Source: Punctularia strigosozonata HHB-11173 SS5 | Taxonomy: Eukaryota; Basidiomycota; Agaricomycetes; Corticiales; Punctulariaceae | Length of the DNA stretch: 64,000 nucleotides | Direction of reading: 5' to 3' | Assembly (NCBI RefSeq): GCF_000264995.1 | Contig: NW_006767454.1 | Coordinates: 1 to 64,000 of the forward strand | In this document: positions 33,133 to 44,300 of the stretch, piece after piece | How the letters are laid out: each line of letters starts with the position of its first letter | Position numbering within the stretch: the first letter of the stretch is position 1 | Position numbers and translations under genes: made by a program | Notes under the pieces: generated by a model | What the model was told of the DNA's origin: nothing | The model's input: the letters and a program-made list of their open reading frames with translations, nothing else | Database searches by the model: none

Positions 33133-34568
33133 ATGGCGCCAACACCGACACCGGCGGCGAGCACAAGCTCGCTGACTCTCACCAATGCTTTGATGGTGCG
33201 CAGACCATAGCATACACGAAGTCATAGACTTATCAGACGCAATATAGAGCAAGTTCAAGCCGGCCAAGATCTTCAAAGATGCCGTCGAGCCTCTGCCGCC
33301 CAAAAGCCCCAGCGGTCGCGCCACGCCTCCCGGCCCTCGACATATCACGGGAATGTCTTTCGACGACAGAGGGACCCAACTTATTACCGCTGCTGAGGAT
33401 GAGACGTTCCGCCTGTACAGCGCTAGATCTGGCAAGCGAGTTCCTGCTTAACCCACCACGTCTCACCTGTTTTGACCGCAAACCCACTCACAGGCAGTCG
33501 AAGACTCTGTTCTCCAAGAAATACGGCGTAGATCTACCAAGGTTCACGCACAAGGACACGGCCATTATCCACGCCTCAACGAAAGAGGACGACACCGTCC
33601 GCTACCACTCCCTGCACGACAACAAGTACCTGCAGTACTTCCGAGGTCACAAGGCGAAGGTCGTCACGCTCGAGATGTCTCCGGTGGACGACACGTTCAT
33701 GTCCGGCTCGCTCGACAAGACCGTGCGTCTCTGGGACCTACGCACGCCCCAATGCCGAGGGCTGCTCAACCTCCCCTCCTCCCCTATCGTCGCCTACGAC
33801 ACCTCCGGGCTCGTCTTCGCCGTCGGCGTGAACGAGTACCAACGCATCCTCGTCTACGACCTCGCCAACTACGACAAGGAGCCCTTCCTCGTCATCGAGC
33901 TCGAAGACCCGACGCTCTCCCTCGTCAGCTTCCCGCCGCGCCCCATCTACATGACCTCCCTCGCCTTCTCCCCCAACGGCAAATACATCCTCGTCGGCTG
34001 CTCCGGCGACGCGCACTACATCGTCGACGCCTTCGACGGCTTCCTCCTCGCCAAGCTCGAGGGCCACGTCGGCCTCGAGCGCCGGCGGCCGGACGTCGCG
34101 CCCGGGATCCAGCCCGTGCGCGGCTGCAGCGGCGAGGAGGTCTCCTGGACGCCCGACGGCAAGTACGTCGTCGGCGGCAGCCTCGACGGCAAGATCGTCG
34201 TCTGGGACGCGCAGACCATCCCGCAGCGGTCCGAGCCCGCGAGCCTCAAGTCGCCCCCGGGCCGCATCGCGCCCCTGGCGAAGCTCGACGGCCATCCGGG
34301 CCCATCGCGGTGCGTGAGGTTCAACCCGCGCTACGCGATGATGGCCACCGCCGGCGCCGAACTCGTGAGTGTGTCGTCCCCAGTCTTTTCGTCACGATCT
34401 GCACCCCTCCTCCCGCCGCTCCTCCCTTTCATCCCTCGAAACGTCGACGCGCCCCGGTTAATCACCTTTCACCTCATGCAGGCGTTCTGGCTGCCCGATC
34501 AGTCTGCGGACCTGGAAGAGGTGGCGAAAGAACTCTTGAAGAAGCGCGCGCCCGCGCCGTCGACCTAA
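33133..34568 (+). CDS. SWD2: Swd2/WDR82-like WD40 subunit of COMPASS and cleavage factor
   Basis: WD40 protein shared by the Set1/COMPASS H3K4 methyltransferase and the mRNA cleavage and polyadenylation factor in yeast. Exons 33133-33195, 33254-33435, 33494-34364 and 34482-34568 splice to 400 residues: LTNALMFKPAKIFKDAVEPL, ITGMSFDDRGTQLITAAEDE with TFRLYSARSGK, YGVDLPRFTHKDTAIIHAST, VRYHSLHDNKYLQYFRGHKA, FMSGSLDKTVRLWDLRTPQC and AFWLPDQSADLEEVAKELLK. The match to Swd2 is strong. Intron 2 has a GC donor (GCGAGT at 33436). Compared with the usual length of about 330 residues there are insertions near RRRPDVAPG and RSEPASLKSPPG. Confidence 0.9.
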
Positions 34569-35155
34569 AGTGCCCGCAATCCCCCCTTTGTCTCGGCGAA
34601 CTATTGAAACGCCAAAATATCGACGGTCTCTCCGTCATTTCACCAAAGGAAACCGATCGCTCAGAAGTCGCCGCGGGGGGGGGACGCTCCCAGACCTTCA
34701 GGGGCACCCACCCAACCGCGATCGCAACTGCGAATCACCCCTTGCCCCCCCCCCCTCCTTCTTTCTCGCTCCCCGCAACCATGCCATGCCCCCGACCCCT
34801 CAGCGTGGCCGTCGAACGCCAAAACGTCCGTCTGCGGCAGGTTTCCATAACCTGTCTCTCGCGATCGGTGTCTGGGAGGAATCCGAGGATGACTGCTCTC
34901 CCTCTCACGCACACTCTGTGATGATCCTATGGCGCGCCGCCGGATCCCTCCACTGCAGCTCCGTAACTTCATCTTTGTAAACGTACAATACTGAACACAT
35001 GCGCGAGCCAAAAAAAAATCAAAAAAATCAAATCCTCATTATCCCCGCCTGCCATGGATGGATCGTGAAAGCTAACCATACCCTCCTCCTCCTCCTCCTC
35101 CCACTTCCTTCCCTGATCATGAGAAACGAACCCTAGCGGTGCCGCCCACGCTACG
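34569..35155. other. Convergent spacer between SWD2 and the aquaporin gene
   Basis: About 590 bp with a C-run near 34745, an A-rich patch near 35012-35030 suitable for polyadenylation on either strand, and a CTC triplet repeat near 35084-35100. No gene was found. Confidence 0.4.
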
Positions 35156-37697
35156 CTACGCGGCATGTTCTACCATCTCGGCCGTCGCCTTATCGGAGTG
35201 CGTCTTATACGTCGCCGCGGCCGCGCCGTTCGTGGGGTGGTGCTGGTGATGGTGCCCCTGCATCGGGAGATGGAGCGCGGAGCCGTGCGCCTTCCTGTCC
35301 AGGTGCGCCTTGTGGCCCTCGAGGTGGTCCCTCGCGGCCGGGGTGAGGACTGTGGGATTTATCAATCAACCAATCCGGGCGCACGCCCACGTAACAGGAG
35401 GAAAAGGAGGGGGGTAGGGGGGTGGTGGCGTACCTCGGCTCGAATCGGTGAACATAAACTCGTACACGGCCGCGGCGAGCATCGTCGCGGGGATGTTCGT
35501 CAGCGCCGCGATCGCCGCGTACCGCCCGCCGGCGGCTTTCGTGCCCCAGAGGGTGAGCACGGCGAGCCGGCCCGCCATGTCGCGCGCGGTGTTCAAAGCC
35601 ACTGGCGTCGCCCCCCTCCCGCGTTCAGTTTTTTTCTTTTCTTTTCTCTGTTCGAGAACGGCGAACGACTGTACTCACGTCCGTTGGGCGAGAACCCCCA
35701 CACCATGATCGCGCTAGACAAGAAAAAAAAAAAATCAGAGGTGGGCGCGCCCCCCGAGTTTTTGTTCGTCGAAGAACGAAACGTACTATGCGAAGGCGAT
35801 GATCCACGGGCCGGCGGCCGGCGGCGCGAAGAAGTTGGTCGGGTCGAGGCAGGCGAAGATGACGAGGCCGATGAGGAAAGCCTGTTGTTTTTTGTTCGCC
35901 GCGGTAAATAAAATAAAAACCCCGGTGTATGAGTATGAGCAAGGTTTCGATATCGAAGGGAAAAAAAAGAAAAAGTGGGAGAGGGCGACTCACGCAGACG
36001 AACTCGTTGAGGAACGCGCGGCCGAGGTGGGCGCCGGGGAGGACGTACAGGCCGAAGATGCCCGCGGGCCCTTGGGGCGTGAAGTTGACCGCGTCCAACG
36101 CGCTTTTGGCCGCCAGCGCGACTTCGACTTCCTAGAGAACGCCGGCCAAACCAAAAAAAAAGGGGGGGGCGGGAAAATTCGTCGGGGTTAGCGGACAACG
36201 TTTTTTGGGTGGGAGGGCCATCGCAACCCCCCCCCCCCCCCCCCCCCCCCCCNNNNNNNNNNNNNNNNNNNNNNNNNNNNNNNNNNNNNNNNNNNNNNNN
36301 NNNNNNNNNNNNNNNNNNNNNNNNNNNNNNNNNNNNNNNNNNNNNNNNNNNNNNNNNNNNNNNNNNNNNNNNNNNNNNNNNNNNNNNNNNNNNNNNNNNN
36401 NNNNNNNNNNNNNNNNNNNNNNNNNNNNNNNNNNNNNNNNNNNNNNNNNNNNNNNNNNNNNNNNNNNNNNNNNNNNNNNNNNNNNNNNNNNNNNNNNNNN
36501 NNNNNNNNNNNNNNNNNNNNNNNNNNNNNNNNNNNNNNNNNNNNNNNNNNNNNNNNNNNNNNNNNNNNNNNNNNNNNNNNNNNNNNNNNNNNNNNNNNNN
36601 NNNNNNNNNNNNNNNNNNNNNNNNNNNNNNNNNNNNNNNNNNNNNNNNNNNNNNNNNNNNNNNNNNNNNNNNNNNNNNNNNNNNNNNNNNNNNNNNNNNN
36701 NNNNNNNNNNNNNNNNNNNNNNNNNNNNNNNNNNNNNNNNNNNNNNNNNNNNNGGGCCCCCCCCCCCCCCCCCCCCCCCCCCACCGATATCGGGAAACAC
36801 GGACGAACCTTGATCAGGGTTTCGTATTGCACGTAGACGAGCAGGCACGCGATGTAGCCGCCCAAGATCTGCGCCGCGATGTACCTGTTGTTGGCGCACG
36901 CACGCAGAGAGAGAGAGAGAGAGAAACGGAGATCAGAAACATGTCGGAAAGAAAAAAGGCTCCGGGAGAGGAGAGGAGCGCCGGGGGCTGCTCACTGTGG
37001 GACCTTGCGCCAGGGGAACTTGCCGGTGGCTGCGAACGTGAGGGTGACGGCCTGCAAAAAAAGCGTTCCCCGAGAGGGAGAGAGAGAAATTCCGCGATTT
37101 AGCAAACAGGGACACACATCGTTTAACACCAGACGCCCCATATGGATGCGGGCGCGGGAAACCCACTTCGAAAGAAGGGGAAGGGGGAGAGAGGGTGGGT
37201 CACTTACGGGGTTGATATGACCGCTGGTGGCGCTGGTGATAACGAGCGCGATCACGATGCCTGCTCCGTACGCCAGACCGATCTGCTGGATGGCTGCGCA
37301 CAAACGTGAATATCGGGACCCTAGGCGTTTCCACAGGGAGAGGGACGAACATGATAGACCGGTGCTGCCGGCCAAGGTGCCCAAGACGTACGCCGCGGTG
37401 CTGCCCACTCCAGCGAAGCCTGGTGCAATCCGTCAGCGATGGGATCCCCAGGCGACGCGATGGACGGACAGTATATGAACACGCCCATCTGTGATGATGA
37501 CCGACCGACGATTTCCGTCAGCGGCGCCGAGGGGCGGAACGAGAGGGAGCGACGACCGGACGTACCGCCTCCGAAAAGAGCTCGACGAACCAGTGAGCGT
37601 TCTTATGCCTCCGCTGCTCCCATCGCGTCAGTACCCTCGGGCGCTGAGAGAGGTCCGCGAGATGGACGAAGCGGTTGTCGTCGTGTACGGTAGTCAT
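35156..37697 (-). CDS. Aquaporin / aquaglyceroporin
   Basis: MIP-family channel for water or glycerol, six helices, plasma or internal membrane. The ATG at 37697 opens MTTVHDDNRFVHLADLSQRP. Spliced exons give HKNAHWFVELFSEAMGVFIY with CFAGVGSTAAYVLGTLAG, AIQQIGLAYGAGIVIALVIT, SATSGHINPAVTLTFAATGK, KVPQYIAAQILGGYIACLLV, EVEVALAAKSALDAVNFTPQ, LNEFV, FLIGLVIFACLDPTNFFAPP, IMVWGFSPNGLALNTARDMA and AAIAALTNIPATMLAAAVYE. The first NPA box is intact, split by an intron; the second reads NTA with the following Arg-Asp kept. The C-terminal tail is His-rich. One intron contains the assembly gap, but both flanking exons join in frame (ETLIK to EVEVAL). Confidence 0.9.
36221..36782. other. Assembly gap (N run) between poly-C tracts in an aquaporin intron
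   Basis: Positions 36253-36753 are unknown bases. The gap is bordered on the left by about 26 C and on the right by GGG plus about 25 C. It lies between the exon ending ETLIK and the exon starting EVEVAL, so coding sequence is probably complete. The homopolymers suggest a low-complexity intron that could not be sequenced or joined. Confidence 0.85.
36906..36924. repeat. GA dinucleotide microsatellite
   Basis: A run of AG units inside an aquaporin intron. A similar short AG run occurs in a DnaJ intron near 40120. They are simple repeats with no apparent role. Confidence 0.7.
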
Positions 37698-38757
37698 GTA
37701 GAGAAAGTCTGTGATGGGGTTTAGTAGCGATGTGGGGGGGGACGGGCCAGGCTAGAGGTGTCTTCGTCTTTGTCGCTGGGGTTTATGACCCGTCCGCGAA
37801 AATGCGGGGGTGGGGGGGAAATTCACATTTGCCGCCCCACGGGGTTCGAAAGCGTGCCTCGCCTTTACCGTATCCGGCAGGTCCCAACCTTCCACCAATG
37901 GCAACGCCCGTAAAAGTAGTAACTCCCTCTCCCGCGTTTGTTATGTCCAAACGAAAAGTGCGATAACGACCCACTTGGCGACGGCCCGCCTGACCTATGA
38001 TCGGAATCGAGACATTTTGCATATCTAACCGTTAGTATGTAGTGCCGGTCCACTGCAATGAAACGAACGCCACCAACTCTCATCTGCGCAGTAAAATGCA
38101 AATAAAAAAGGGGCTGATCGCATTAGTCCCGTGAGTCTTTCGCGCCCAGAACACGTCGGCGGCCACCATCATTCTGTTCAGCATACGAAATGTCATATCG
38201 ACGAAATCTCATCTGTGCAGGGCCATCATGGCAAGGCGCTCTGACGATTCAGATTCGGACGGCGTCTTGCAGTGACATGTTACGCCGAGAAACGCGCGTA
38301 CGAAGCGTTCCGTGCTACTTATGTGCTGATGTATTATCGCGAAGCTCATCCCCCGGACGGCTGTTAACTCACCTAGAGAGCAGTTTTCGAGGACTTCCTT
38401 TTCTCTCATCTCATAGATAAGTATCAGTAGTAGTAACGGTGGATTGCAGACGCCGTCCTATTCAAACCTGCGACATGCAACAAATGTCAATCCTCGCTTC
38501 CGCTTCGCGCAAACCCGTTCCTATCGGACTGTCGCAGCAGGGAATGCATCCCGCCTAAAGCAGTAAAAAAAACATCGGCAGAGAAGACTTTAACGTCGTG
38601 AGCTGGGCTCGTATTATATTATGCAAAGTATTACGTGTAGCTAGGCATCGTCGGCAAAGGTGAAACAAAAAAACAAAAACAAAAAGAGCAAACACCCTCC
38701 ACACTTCCCTCCATCCGCCCTCCGCGACACGTCAGGTAACACGGGAAACCCCGGCTA
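37698..38757. other. Spacer with the aquaporin promoter and DnaJ 3' flank
   Basis: About 1 kb between two minus-strand genes. Open frames are short and unremarkable. It includes an A-rich tract near 38665-38690 that would be the polyadenylation region of the DnaJ gene, and G-rich patches near 37733 and 37808. Confidence 0.4.
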
Positions 38758-40929
38758 TTACTGGTTCCTACACTCGGGCTCGGCTCCGCCCATCCCGTCC
38801 TCGTCCTCCTCGTCCTCCTCGTCCTCGTCCACCCAGTCCTCCTCGTCCCCCCCGTCGCCGAACTGTCCCGGATAGCCGCCATAACCATGCGGGTGGCTTG
38901 AGAAAAAGTCGGAACCGGCTGGGAAGGAACGGCCACGCACATCGGCAAGCTCCGTCTGCTCGTACTCGGCCTCGTCCACCACCGCCGGCCGCGGCTCCAG
39001 CTCCGTCTTCTTGGGCGGCAGCAGCCCCGCGAGCGCCTGTCCGTTCATCGTGAGTTTCAATTCCGTGTGCAGTCAAGAGAACCGTTCGATGAGCGAGAAT
39101 AAACGCATGCAATAAGCGCTCCGATCTCTTCTCACTCAGGGGAAAAAAAAAAGAAAACGCACCTCGCGATCGACCCTCGCCAGCCACTCCGGACCCGGCA
39201 TCTCGATCTCGAGCACGACGAACAGGTCGCCCTTCAACTCGGGGTGCTTGAACGTCGGCATGCCCTCGCCCCGGAGCACGATCGTCTCGTTCGGCCGGAC
39301 GACCGTCCCCGGCGGGGACGCCACCCGGATCCCGCGCCCGTCGAGGTGCGTGAGCAGGATGCGCGAGAACCCGAGGAGCGCCTCGGACAGCGTGATCTTC
39401 ACGCGCGCGAGCAGGTCCTTGCCCGAGCGCTCGAACGCCGCGTGCGGCTCCGTCCGCAGGGCGAAGATGACGTCGCCCGGCGGGACGCCCGGCTGTGTGT
39501 TTTTTGCGTGAATTCAGAAAATTCGGGATGGGGTGTCGCGTCGTTTATAATAAGACGTTTGGAGGAAATTGGAAGAGGGGGGGGGGGAAAGAGGGGGACT
39601 CGGTCTGGTGATATGTGCCGTACCTGCTGATCGCCGGCGCCGGCGAGAACTATCCGGTGTCGATCGGGCATGCCCCGTTCGATCTGGATCTCCTGCCGCG
39701 TCTTCTCCTTCACGGTCTTCTCGCCCTTGCACTTCTTACATCTGTATGTATGTATATGTATCAGCGATGTCGTCCCGTGAGAGAGGCACACCGAGCGACA
39801 AAAAAAAAAATCCTCACCTTTCCTTCTCGCGTATCTTCTCGCCCTCGCCGTGGCACTCCGAGCACGCCGCCCGCATCGTCGCCATCTGCCTCGGGCCAAC
39901 CTATACGATAACGCGCTCGTCAGCTCACATGAGGAATGGGGCGGCGGGCGGCAGCGATCGCGCACCTGAGTGTGGATATACGTCCATCCCTTGCCCTCGC
40001 ACTTGGCGCACTTTTTCGGCTTCGCGTTCCCCTTCGCGCCCGACCTAAACGACACAAAAAAAAAGGCCATCGCCGGGATAAATCAAAAAACGGAGCGAGC
40101 GTTTTTCGCACACAAGTTCAGAGAGAGAGAGAGACCGCGAGAACGCACCCGTGGCACACCCCGCACACGACCTCCTTCTCCATGTTCATCTTCACCGACT
40201 TGCCGTTGTACAGGTCCTCGAGCGTGACCGAGTACGGGATCGTCGTGTCCTCGCCCTTCCGCCGCCTCGGCCCGCCGGAGGAGGAGCCAAAGTCGAACCC
40301 GAAGTGCATCCCGGGGCCGCCGCCACCGCCGCCGCCGCCGCCGAAAAAGGTCGCGAAGATGTCGTCCATGTCCATGCCGCCTCCGCCTCCTCCCCCGCCG
40401 CGCGCCATGCCCTCCATGCCGTACATGTCGTACGCTTCTCGTGACTGGGGATCGCTGAGGATTTCGTAGCTGTTACACGCGAAGAGGGGGGGGGGCGTTA
40501 AGATGCCTGTGTAGAATACGCGAGGCGTGACGTACGCGGCCGCCATCTCCTGGAACTTCTGGCTTGCGTTCGGGTCATCCGGATTCTGGAAGGATAGATG
40601 TCATTCTTATACTCTTCACGAGGGGGCAAAAATGGGTGCACGAGCCTTGTCCTATAGAAGCGAACGCGACGTTGAGCAGCGAAAACGACGATTCATGAGA
40701 AGAAACGCACAGGATGGTGCTTCATAGCCTGAGCGCGGATCCATCAGATTCGGAGCACACGAAATCCGGGGACTGCAACCAACACACCTTGTTCCGGTAC
40801 GCCTTCCTGATCTCCGCTACCAGATATCAGCTCGAGCGCCACACAGAGTAGTCCGTACGAGAACCGACTTGCCTTCCGTAGCCGTGACGGACACGCCCAG
40901 AAGCTCATACAGCTCGGTTTCCACCGGCA
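38758..40929 (-). CDS. YDJ1: Type I DnaJ/Hsp40 chaperone, Ydj1-like
   Basis: Co-chaperone of cytosolic Hsp70. The J domain reads PVETELYELLGVSVTATEAE, IRKAYRNKAMKHHP, DK, NPDDPNASQKFQEMAAA and EILSDPQSREAYDMYGMEGM. A Gly-rich linker follows, then four CxxCxGxG zinc motifs (CGVCHGSG, CAKCEGKG, CSECHGEG, CKKCKGEK), the substrate domain (LAGAGDQQPGVPPGDVIFAL, LDGRGIRVASPPG, HPELKGDLFVVLEIEMP) and an acidic tail. The last four residues are CRNQ, a CaaX-like farnesylation box. The start is uncertain: the first clear exon begins TG CCG GTG after an AG acceptor at 40929, so the ATG may be split by an intron (A|TG). Asp-Lys of the HPD loop come from a 6-nt microexon. Confidence 0.88.
40646..40651 (-). 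other. 6-nt microexon coding Asp-Lys of the DnaJ HPD motif
   Basis: The exon ending CACCATCCT (HHP) stops at 40711 before GTGCGT, and the exon starting AATCCGGAT (NPDDP) begins at 40585. Direct joining would give HHPNPDDP, without the invariant Asp. Between them lies CTATAG, then GACAAG (Asp-Lys), then GCTCGT. Using it gives HHPDKNPDDP, exactly the family sequence, with introns of 59 and 60 nt, both phase 0. The second intron then has a GC donor. Inference from splice geometry and family sequence. Confidence 0.7.
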
Positions 40930-41385
40930 CTACGGACGCACAAACATGAGCGTAAGGCGCTTCAGAATGTAACTAAAACCGACTGTTGGGCTTGAGGAAT
41001 AAGAAGGCGAGAGGGTGTTGTCGGAGAGGGAGCTGAGCAAGACCCCTCGAAAGTCGAGGGCGCTTGCTGAGCGAACGCGTCCCGGCACGCGTCGCGCGCG
41101 TGGCTCGGCTAAATTGGCAAATTTCTGGGTTGCTTCTTCTGGTCATTTCCCCTCTTGCCCTTCCCACCGACGTCCTTCTTCGATTTATATACTCTACACG
41201 CCCTTTTTTACGGAGAGCTGCTCTCAACGCCGTGCGGTCGTGTATGGAGCCTGTGACGTGTTAATTGTGCTACAACCAAAACTGGTGTTCTGTAGTCCAG
41301 GGTATATACAGAGTATCAATCTATCGTACACTGAAAATGCTTACAACACCAACGGGGCCAACGATCCATGGCGAAATCCATGCCT

Positions 41386-44300
41386 TTATGGCACTACGAC
41401 GACACCCTCGCTCTGCCCCTCGACGAGACCCGCAGACTGCAGCTGTGTGGCCGCCGAAAGGTGGTCGATCCACTCCCGGCTGTTAGGATGAGCCTCCGGC
41501 AGGAGCGCCACCGCCGAGCGATGCACCGTTACGGCCTCGTCGAGGATCGCGCGATCCCCGGTGTGCCCGTACTGAGCTACGAGGGTCACTCCCAGTCTGT
41601 GGAGCGCCTCGCCCCGGTTCGGATCGCCTTCGGGGTGGAGGTCCAAGTACTGGCGTCGGAGAGACACCTCCTCTGTGAGCGCCGCTTCGTCGCCCGAGAT
41701 TTGGTTGCGTGCTCGCAGGCAGTCGAGCAGCCATTTGAGGGTAAGAGCGTGACCGCAGTGTCCCGCTGGACGGAGCGACAACGCCTCGCGGAGGACGGAC
41801 AACGCCTCCTCTAGAGCTGAAACGTCGTGCGACCGCGTGTATCGCAACCGAAGGCACTCGCCGAGCTCGGAGAGCGCAAAACTACGGTCGTGTCCTTGTG
41901 GGAGCCGTGCAAGGACGTCGCGAAGCAACGAGATCGCCTCTTCGAGAGCGTCGCCGCTGCCTGTTCGGCACGCATGCAAGCGCAGGCACTGGCCAAGTTC
42001 GGTGGCGTTGTAATCGTAGTGTGTATGTCCACCAGAGCAGAGCACGAGTGTTTGACGGAGGATCGATATGGCTTCCTGCAGAGCATACCTGTCTTGAGGC
42101 GAACGCAGCCGCAAACACAGCGCGAGTTCGGAAAGGGAGTGGCAGCGTTCGGGATGTCCCTGTGGGCGAAGTGCGAGTGCCTGGCGCTGAAGCGAGATCG
42201 CCTCGTCGAGGACAGCTATGTCGAGGGATAGGGAGTAAAGCTGCCGAAGCGCCATGCTCAGATGGAAGAGGGTATAGCTACGACCCGTGTGTCCGTTAGG
42301 GCGAAGTTCGAGTGTCTCGCGATTCAGCGCGATAGCTTCTTCTAACAGTGCTCTCTCGCCCGTCTGCTCGTGACGTAATCGAAGGCATATGGCCAACATG
42401 GTCAGGGATGAGCTGCGAAAGGAGTGCCCTCGAGGACGAGATTCAAGGGTTTGTCGATAGAGCTCGATCGCCTCTTGAAGCGCAGCGGGTCGTTTATACC
42501 GAAGCCTAAGGCTCGTTGCTAGTACGAAAAGAGCTGAAGTGCGACAAGGATGACCTTCTGGCCGCATTGCGAGCAGCTCCCGCCCGAGGGATATGGCTTC
42601 CTGAAGCACGGAATCGTCGCAGATCCGGTTATACCGGTCCCGCAAGCAGAGAGCGAGCTCTGCTAGCGAGTAACCGCGATCCGGATGACCTTGGGGTCTA
42701 AGCACAAGAGCCTCGCGCGCGAGTAAAATTGCCTCGTCCAAGATCGCACTATCCTTGGTCGCGTAGTATTGGATTCGTAGAGTTTTGCTGAGAATGAATA
42801 GGGAGTAGCCTCGTTTGGTGTTTCCACTGGGTCGAAGTGCGAGTGCTTCGCGTTGGAGCGAGATTGCCTCTTCTAGAGCAGCCGTATCCCGAGACTGTTC
42901 GTAAAGCGATCGGAGGCTCAAGCTGAGATCGCATAGGGAAAATGCACGACTAGGATGTCCCTCCGGCCGCAGTGCCAGTAGCTCGCGTTTACTGGAGATC
43001 ATGTTCATCATCGGAGCGCCATCAACAGAAACCTCGTCCGAAACTTGACTCCTGACTGTATGACATGCGTTAACACCGGGTTTACGACGCCCCACAAACA
43101 CTCACATGCCGGATGAGCGACGAGCGACTCCGCGGTAGGTCGCTCGAGCGGAGGCTTCCAACAATCCTCTGCCAATGTCCACAGAGTGGAAGAGACGTCG
43201 TATCCCTTCTCAGGCGCAACCGGCCGATGAGGGCGGGATCCGTTCATGACTTGATATATGATGGCCGGGCCGAACATCCCTGCAAATGGCGGTTTTCCAC
43301 TGTGCGCCTACGTCACGATCCGATGTCATATAGCGAATGCATAGGAGCAACGACGAGGCTCACCTCTAATATAGTACACCCGAATGCGTAGATGTCGCTG
43401 GCATAGGTTCGGTGACAGTTCTCCCAGAACGTCTCGGGTGCGCTCCACGGGATCGAACCTTCGGATGTAGTTACCGTCATGGCATTTTCAGCAAGAATAT
43501 TCGATAGGCCGAAGTCCGCTAGTTTTGCAGTCCTATCGTAGCTGACAAGGATGTTTGACTGTACGGGAATGAGCCTGCTTGTAAACGGGGTAAGTGCTCT
43601 CGCTTACACAACGGATATCCCCGTGCACCGTTGTATGCGAGTGGAGATATTTTAGACCTTGAGCGGCTTCATACAGCTGCTTGCATATGAGCAATAGAAG
43701 GCCGGATACGGTGAAGCATACGTACTAATCGGGTGATCTCCGCCTCCGAGCATTTTGCCTTCTCGATGAACGCAAGAAGAGTACCATTTTCCATCCAAGG
43801 CGAGACCATGCAAATGCAAGGACAGAATATCGAGGCATCGATGCCAGATAGGGGAAGAACGTGCGGATGATCTAATGATCCCCAGACGGTGACTTCCCGA
43901 TAAAAACGCTGAGTAGGGCGAGATCAACGCGGGTGTATACGCCAATCGGATAGCTTACTTGGCTCATAAGCAACGGTCCGTGCTCTGGTTTGTAGAGGCG
44001 TAATCTCTTCAATGCGACCAGTTTACCTCGGTACCTGCCCTTAAAGATATCACCAAATCCCCCTGATGCTACCGCATCTTCATGTGTCAAGGTGATACCG
44101 GAGATGAAGAACGAGGGAGGAAGGCAGTGGAACTCGGTCAGAATCTTCACCATGACGCGAGAGATACTCTTGCATGACAACCGGCCCTCGGGTGAGCGGA
44201 CTTTACCCCTAGCATCCACGAATGCCTGCAGTCATCAGCGTATAGAAGGGCAAGCACATAAACCGGAGCGATCCTCACGCTTTGCAGGCAGTCTATCAAA

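Noticed and set aside
36132-37102. Long open frames across the assembly gap
   Set aside because: They exist only because N runs and homopolymer C/G read as uninterrupted codons.
35156-37697. Shadow frames on the plus strand of the aquaporin gene as separate genes
   Set aside because: They are antisense to exons that form a clean aquaporin with both pore loops.
38797-38840. GTCCTCCTC repeats as a regulatory microsatellite
   Set aside because: They encode the acidic tail of the DnaJ protein on the minus strand.
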